Origin: an uncultured Beijerinckiaceae bacterium
GTDB lineage: Bacteria > Pseudomonadota > Alphaproteobacteria > Rhizobiales > Beijerinckiaceae
Assembly: GCA_937873345.1 (NCBI GenBank)
Contig: CALMRL010000104.1
Coordinates: forward strand, 1-10,134
Direction: 5' to 3'
DNA: 10,134 nt
The position numbers and the translations under genes were made by a program. Under the pieces are notes generated by a model that saw only the letters and a program-made list of their open reading frames with translations, did no database searches and had not been told where the DNA came from. This document shows positions 6,337 through 10,134 of the stretch, piece after piece; position 1 is the first letter of the stretch; the number at the start of each line of letters is the position of its first letter.

Positions 6337-7317
6337 ATGCTGGTGGATGGGCGCTGGGAGGGCGACTGGCACCCGACGGAGGGCGCCAACGAGAGCGGCC
6401 GCTTCGAGCGCTGGACCACCGCCTTCCGCAACTGGATCACGCCCGACGGGCGTCCGGGCCCGACCGGTGACGGCAGCTTCGCCGCGGAGGGCGACCGCTA
6501 CCACCTCGTCGTCGCCTCCGCCTGCCCGTGGGCCTCGCGCACGCTGATGGTGCGCGCGCTGAAGGGGCTCGCCTCGCTCATCGGCGTCAGCGTCGCCCAG
6601 GCCGAGTGGAGCCGCCAGGGCTGGCGTCTCGCCGACGGCGAACGTTCAGGCCTCGCGGCGCTCGGCCTCGACGTCGAATACGTCCACCAGATTTATTCCC
6701 GCGCCGACGACCATGTCTCGGGGCGGGCCAGCGTGCCCGTGCTCTGGGACAGGCGGCGTGCGACGATCGTCAGCAACGAGTCGGCCGACATCCTGCGGAT
6801 GCTAAACACCGCCTTCGCCGATCTTGCTCCCAGCGAACTCGACCTCTACCCGGACGACCTGCGCGACGAGATCGATGCGCTGAACGCCTGGACCTACCCT
6901 TGCCTCAACAACGGCGTCTACCGCGCCGGCTTCGCCGCCACGCAGGCGGCCTACGCCGAGGCTTGCGCCGATGTCTTCGCGGCGCTCGACCGGCTCGAAG
7001 CGCGGCTGGCAGAGGACGGACCCTTTCTGATGGGCGGCCGCCTCACCGAAGCCGACATCCGCGTCTTCGTCACCCTGGTCCGCTTCGACGCCGTCTACCA
7101 CGGCCTGTTCAAGTGCAACCTGCGCCGGCTCGCCGACTATCCCGCGCTGTTCGCCTACACGGAGCGCGTGTACGCACTGCCCGGCATCGCCGCCACGGTG
7201 AACCTCGATCACATCAAGCGGAACTACTACTCGAACCGCGCCGCCAACCCGAGCGGCATCGTACCGCTCGGTCCGAAGTCGGCCTGGGGCTCGCCGGCCG
7301 GGCCGTCTCTCCAGTGA
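6337..7317 (+). CDS. yqjG: Glutathionyl-hydroquinone reductase (YqjG/ECM4, Xi-class glutathione transferase)
   Basis: A 326-residue cytosolic enzyme that reduces S-glutathionyl-hydroquinones to hydroquinones using glutathione, a repair step in quinone and chlorinated-aromatic metabolism. The thioredoxin-like N-terminal domain holds ASACPWASR; Cys63 is the predicted catalytic residue, at the same position reported for E. coli YqjG. The helical C-terminal domain holds the family signatures YPCLNNGVYRAGFA, RFDAVYHGLFKCNLRRL and DHIKRNYY. Length is typical. The motif is CPWASR where many members have CPWAHR, a His-to-Ser change just after the active site. It follows the second MocR gene on the same strand and has its own good ribosome binding site. 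A short hairpin, CCGTG with CACGG (7318-7335), starts right after the stop codon. With the WrbA remnant nearby, the context suggests quinone detoxification. Confidence 0.93.
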   Translation: MLVDGRWEGDWHPTEGANESGRFERWTTAFRNWITPDGRPGPTGDGSFAAEGDRYHLVVASACPWASRTLMVRALKGLASLIGVSVAQAEWSRQGWRLADGERSGLAALGLDVEYVHQIYSRADDHVSGRASVPVLWDRRRATIVSNESADILRMLNTAFADLAPSELDLYPDDLRDEIDALNAWTYPCLNNGVYRAGFAATQAAYAEACADVFAALDRLEARLAEDGPFLMGGRLTEADIRVFVTLVRFDAVYHGLFKCNLRRLADYPALFAYTERVYALPGIAATVNLDHIKRNYYSNRAANPSGIVPLGPKSAWGSPAGPSLQ

Positions 7318-7367
7318 CCGTGTCTGGCACCACGGGTCGAAGGTGAACGTTTGCGAGGCGCTCGCTT

Positions 7368-7865
7368 TTGGCCAATCCCCAGGTTCTCGTCCGCCCGATG
7401 CAACTCCACGACGAAGTCGCCTGGCGTCGGCTCTGGGCGGCCTACCTCGACTTCTACGGCGTCACTGTACCACCCGAGGCGACCGAGCGGACATGGGCAA
7501 GCATCCTTGAACCCGCCGCTCCCGTGCTCGGCCGGGCGGCGGTGCTGGAAAGCGCTGCGGTCGGCTTCGCGATCTGCATCGTCCACGGAGGCACCTGGAG
7601 CGTCAGGCCGATTTGCTACCTGGAAGACCTTTTCGTCGATCCCACTGCCCGTGGGGCTGGCGTAGGCCGGGCGCTGCTCGACGATCTGGTGGCGCTCGGC
7701 CATCGCGAGGGTTGGGGTTCGCTCTATTGGCACACCAGGGCTGACAACGCGCGCGCCCGCAGGCTGTACGACCGCTACGCGCGAGCCGACGATTTTGTCC
7801 GCTACAGGCTCGCGCTCTCATCGAAGGTCGTGGACCAGGGCCAGGACCCACGCGACCGGGTCTGA
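7368..7865 (+). CDS. GNAT family N-acetyltransferase
   Basis: A 165-residue single-domain acetyltransferase that should transfer an acyl group from acyl-CoA to an amine; the substrate is unknown. Motif A is visible as YLEDLFVDPTARGAGVGRAL, with the CoA-pyrophosphate loop at Arg95-Gly-Ala-Gly-Val-Gly100. Motif B follows as LYWHTRADNARARRLYDRYA, with Asn127 and Tyr134 at the usual positions. The start is TTG 7368. The frame closes just upstream at 7344, and starting at ATG 7398 would cut off the first beta strand (VLVRPM). The last 15 or so residues after RYRLAL look like an added tail. It begins 50 bases after the hydroquinone reductase and could share its transcript, although a hairpin lies between them. 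Confidence 0.88.
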   Translation: MANPQVLVRPMQLHDEVAWRRLWAAYLDFYGVTVPPEATERTWASILEPAAPVLGRAAVLESAAVGFAICIVHGGTWSVRPICYLEDLFVDPTARGAGVGRALLDDLVALGHREGWGSLYWHTRADNARARRLYDRYARADDFVRYRLALSSKVVDQGQDPRDRV

Positions 7866-8258
7866 CCGGCATGGTCCTTCATGGCGAGCGCATCTGGCGG
7901 TCTCTGGGTGTCGCTTATCCCAAGCGGAGAACGGGAGGCGTGAGGCGACCGCCCACGCCCGTGGCAGCGACACCTACCGCACGCATCGTGCGCGGTTCGA
8001 CTGCTGGGACGCGATGGCGGATCGCATCGAGGACATCGTCCTGATCGATGTGCGTTGGGCGAAGCCTCTCTCGTCGCCCGCCTACGACGACGGGACGACG
8101 GAGGGCGATTTGCGGGCGCAATGGACGTCGATCCTGCTCTCTGAATGATCGTGCATCTTCGAAGGCAGCCACGCTGCTTCCGCGCTCCGATCATCGATCC
8201 GACGCCAAGCCGTGTCCGCGATCCGGGCGGTGGCGCGGTCGGGGGCAAACGGAGCCGT
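7866..8258. other. Gap between convergent genes with no recognised gene
   Basis: These 393 bases separate the GNAT gene (plus) from the MFS gene (minus). The only frame of any interest starts at ATG 8014 and ends at 8148 on the plus strand. It gives 44 residues beginning MADRIEDIVLIDVRWAKPLS, rather protein-like but matching no family I know, and with no clear ribosome binding site. It could be a small gene or the tail of a decayed one, since the same frame is open back to 7795. A GGCGTG/CACGCC inverted repeat near 7937-7960 is too weak to call a terminator. Confidence 0.4.
8014..8148 (+). CDS. Unrecognised small reading frame (44 residues)
   Basis: A possible small soluble protein with an acidic and hydrophobic composition (ADRIEDIVLIDVRW). 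There is no signal peptide, membrane helix or known motif. The frame is open upstream, so this could also be the C-terminal end of a lost gene. The call rests only on its protein-like composition and is weak. Confidence 0.18.
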   Translation: MADRIEDIVLIDVRWAKPLSSPAYDDGTTEGDLRAQWTSILLSE

Positions 8259-9494
8259 TCAGGATCTTCGAGTGCGTCGCGACAAGTAGAGCAACGAGGC
8301 GGCGATTTCTACGGATGCTATCGCTCCCCATGCCGCGCGATGGGCCACCGCGGTATGGTGCCCATCGTGCGCGGGCCAGAGTGACACGACGAAGCCGATC
8401 CCCCACTGGAACACGAAGACCGTGATGAACAGCAGCAAGGTCAGGGTCGTGTTCACCCGTCCCGCCAGCGCCGGAGGGAACGCTTCGGCGAGGACCGCGT
8501 AGGTGAGGGAGCCGGCCGGGCCGAAGATCCCGAAGAGGCTCCACACCAGCCAGCCGGGAAGCGGAACGCCCGAGATCAGGACGATCTGGTCGAGCGTGAA
8601 CGCCGCCATACAAAATCCGCTGAACGCGACGAGGCCGATGCCGACGCGCGCCCTCAGCCAGCGCGCCGCCATGCCGAGGGGAACGCTTCCGACGGTCATC
8701 GCGATGCCGATGACGGTGATCGAGCGGGCGGCCTGGGCGGTCGTCAGGCCGGTGACGTCCTCCATGTAGGCGCTCGCCCAAAGGGACTGTGCCGCATAGA
8801 AGGCGCCCTGCGTCGCGATCGAGAAGGGGGCGACGCGCCAGAAGAAGCGGGATGACAGGACCGCCCATGTGCCCCGCAACTCGTCGGCCATCCTGGTTCG
8901 GTGGGGCGGCTCGGTCCTGTCCGGCGTCCCGAGGAAGATCGCCACGGCTGTCGCGACGGTGAGCAGGGCGAGGCCGAGGCAGACGGTCCGCCGATCCGAA
9001 AAGGACAGAAGCCAGACGGCCGGCGTGCCCGAGATGACGCCACCGAGGCCGCCACCGGCGATGACGAAGCCGTAGACGACCGGCAGCTGCGCCGCCGGGA
9101 AGTGCGCGGCGAGGACCTTGTAGGCGCTGGCGAGGCAGACCGAGACGCCGACGCCGATCAGCAGGCGGCCGAGCATCAGCGCCGGCAGTCCGTGCGCCGC
9201 CCCGAAGACCATCGCACCCGCGCCCGCGACCAGCAGCAAGGCGGCGCCTACTTTCCGCGAGCCGTGACGATCAAGCAGGATGCCCGCGGGGACTTGCGCG
9301 GCCGCGAAGCCGAGAAAGTACATGCTTGTGACGAGGCCGAGGACGCCGGCGCTCAGCCCGGTATCTCGGGTCAGCGATGGAGCGAAGCTGATGTTGATGC
9401 CGCGGAACAGGTAGGAAACGAAGTACCCGCAGGTGAACAGCAGGAGCACCCTGATCCGCTCGGGTGCCAAGCTTTCGCGGACATGGCCAGGCAT
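8259..9494 (-). CDS. Major facilitator superfamily transporter, 12 membrane helices
   Basis: A 411-residue inner-membrane secondary transporter; the substrate cannot be predicted. Twelve hydrophobic segments are visible. The first is about residues 13-34. MFS motif A follows TM2 as GILLDRHGSRK (about 71-81), and GRLLIGVGVS (about 109-118) matches the TM4 motif. A polar cytoplasmic loop at about 190-218 separates the two six-helix halves, and the last helix ends near residue 404 before a short basic tail, SRRTRRS. ATG 9494 is preferred because TM1 follows at the usual distance. The frame is open to 9677, but the extra residues are polar, Cys-containing and unlike an MFS N-terminus. No good ribosome binding site is seen, so a GTG 24 bases upstream remains possible. 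It is convergent with the GNAT gene and shows no evident partner. Confidence 0.9.
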   Translation of the reverse strand: MPGHVRESLAPERIRVLLLFTCGYFVSYLFRGINISFAPSLTRDTGLSAGVLGLVTSMYFLGFAAAQVPAGILLDRHGSRKVGAALLLVAGAGAMVFGAAHGLPALMLGRLLIGVGVSVCLASAYKVLAAHFPAAQLPVVYGFVIAGGGLGGVISGTPAVWLLSFSDRRTVCLGLALLTVATAVAIFLGTPDRTEPPHRTRMADELRGTWAVLSSRFFWRVAPFSIATQGAFYAAQSLWASAYMEDVTGLTTAQAARSITVIGIAMTVGSVPLGMAARWLRARVGIGLVAFSGFCMAAFTLDQIVLISGVPLPGWLVWSLFGIFGPAGSLTYAVLAEAFPPALAGRVNTTLTLLLFITVFVFQWGIGFVVSLWPAHDGHHTAVAHRAAWGAIASVEIAASLLYLSRRTRRS

Positions 9495-9829
9495 GGATGA
9501 ACTTGGTCGAACAGCGATCACGAGGCAAACCGCAAACCTGGAGGGATGGCCACAAGAGCCCACCGCCCCGCGCGTACAATGAGCGGGAAGTTCCAGCGGA
9601 AGGTGCCGGGCCGCGTCGCTCACGACTTGGCTGGGGTGACGATTGCTATCACGGGGTGGTTCGATGCATCCGGCCACTGGATCGTAGCTGGGCAGACCAC
9701 TGGCGGGAGAGGCTGCGACGGAGGCTGCCGAAGCGACGTCGATCTCTGCGGAGCCGCTTCACGATGGCTTGAGAAGCCAGACAAACCGCAAGGTGGCGGC
9801 TTTACCGCTCGATGGACTGACGGCAGCTA
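9495..9829. other. Stretch upstream of the MFS gene with no confident gene
   Basis: This 335-base stretch must hold the MFS promoter on the minus strand, though I cannot place its boxes. On the plus strand it holds one weak reading frame (9546-9830), described separately. A short imperfect inverted repeat, AAACCGC at 9783-9789 with GCGG and TTT at 9796-9803, could form a small hairpin. Third-position G/C bias is weaker here than in the flanking genes, which suggests non-coding or decayed sequence. Confidence 0.4.
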
Positions 9830-9830
9830 G
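9546..9830 (+). CDS. Unrecognised small reading frame ending at the IS630 junction
   Basis: A 94-codon frame, or 82 codons from the internal ATG 9579 (MSGKFQRKV), with no family I recognise. It has a fairly hydrophobic middle (LAGVTIAITGWFDASGHWIVAG) and two Cys residues in GGRGCDGGCRSD. Its TAG stop consists of the presumed TA target dinucleotide (9828-9829) plus the first base of the IS element. If this is a real gene, it was cut by the insertion. Codon use is not strongly gene-like, so it may be spurious. Confidence 0.2.
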   Translation: MATRAHRPARTMSGKFQRKVPGRVAHDLAGVTIAITGWFDASGHWIVAGQTTGGRGCDGGCRSDVDLCGAASRWLEKPDKPQGGGFTARWTDGS

Positions 9831-10134
9831 AGCCGTTGCCGATCAGCCTGAATCGGCGGGGTGACATAGCGGATAGTTTTATGACTCGGTGATGTCTGGA
9901 TCACGGAGAAGCACGATGGCGGCAGCCTTATCGCTGGATCTTCGCGAGCGGGTGGTCGCTGCCATTGAGGCGGGGACCTCCTGCCGACAAGCGGCGGCAC
10001 GGTTTGGCGTGAGCAAGGCGAGCGCGATCCGCTGGCATGCCCGCTTCAGGGCGGACGGCGAGGTCGCCGCCAGGCCGATGGGCGGAGACCGGCACTCGCA
10101 TCGTATCGAGGGGCACGCGGCCCTGATCCTGCAA
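9830..10134 (+). mobile_element. IS630-family insertion sequence, left part (runs off the window)
   Basis: The element is identified by its transposase. The proposed left end is GAGCCGTTGCCGATCAGCC, starting just after a TA dinucleotide at 9828-9829. IS630 elements insert at TA and duplicate it, and their ends lie a short distance before the transposase start, here 86 bases. The right end and the matching inverted repeat are outside the window, so the exact border is inferred. Confidence 0.6.
9916..10134 (+). CDS. IS630-family transposase, N-terminal part (partial)
   Basis: The frame opens at ATG 9916, preceded by GGAGAA five bases upstream, and is still open after 73 codons at the window end. 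It begins MAAALSLDLRERVVAAIEAG, followed by SCRQAAARFGVSKASAIRW, the N-terminal helix-turn-helix (about residues 6-47) that binds the element's ends. RPMGGDRHSHRIEGH follows, matching the linker of IS630-type transposases. The DDE catalytic domain lies beyond the window, so whether the gene is complete or split into two frames cannot be judged. Confidence 0.88.
   Translation, partial: MAAALSLDLRERVVAAIEAGTSCRQAAARFGVSKASAIRWHARFRADGEVAARPMGGDRHSHRIEGHAALILQ

Noticed and set aside
9495..9677. 61-residue N-terminal extension of the MFS transporter
   Set aside because: It is polar with several Cys and Pro residues, and TM1 follows at the normal distance from ATG 9494.
9928..10134. Minus-strand frame opposite the transposase
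   Set aside because: The plus strand reads a clear IS630 transposase N-terminus; this is its antisense shadow.
1..10134. CRISPR array, tRNA, rRNA or long tandem repeat
   Set aside because: No regularly spaced repeats, cloverleaf-like sequences or rRNA segments were seen on reading both strands.

Overview
This window is GC-rich, with strong G/C preference at third codon positions and long shadow reading frames opposite several genes. That composition, the MocR-type regulators, the XapX protein and the IS630-type element suggest an alphaproteobacterium of the Hyphomicrobiales (Methylobacterium-like). The taxon is inferred, not proven. The content is accessory metabolism and regulation. I see no rRNA, tRNA, CRISPR array or phage module.

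Layout. Positions 1-2227, minus strand: a 716-residue molybdopterin/[4Fe-4S] oxidoreductase, with the possible first codons of a downstream gene at the window edge. Positions 2228-2492: a divergent control region with repeated GCCAAT half-sites. Positions 2493-3968, plus: a MocR/GntR regulator with an aminotransferase-like domain. Positions 3969-4194: a convergent gap with two hairpins. Positions 4195-4559, minus: a small XapX membrane protein whose GTG start overlaps the stop of a truncated WrbA-like fragment. Positions 4746-6227, plus: a second MocR regulator. Positions 6337-7317, plus: a glutathionyl-hydroquinone reductase of the YqjG/ECM4 family. Positions 7368-7865, plus: a GNAT acetyltransferase. 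Positions 7866-8258: a gap with no recognised gene. Positions 8259-9494, minus: a 12-helix MFS transporter. Positions 9495-9829: a weakly coding stretch that ends at the left edge of an IS630-type element, whose transposase runs off the window.

How the genes may work together. Each MocR gene is divergent from a minus-strand unit: the Mo oxidoreductase for the first, the wrbA remnant plus xapX for the second. This is the usual arrangement for MocR regulators and their targets. The centre of the window has a quinone-handling theme: WrbA-type quinone reductase (now only a remnant), glutathionyl-hydroquinone reductase, and a regulator between them. The GNAT and MFS genes have no visible functional link to the rest.

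I find no clearly new system. The best leads are the putative operator of the first MocR, the wrbA-remnant/xapX coupling, the orphan Mo oxidoreductase and the IS630 junction.
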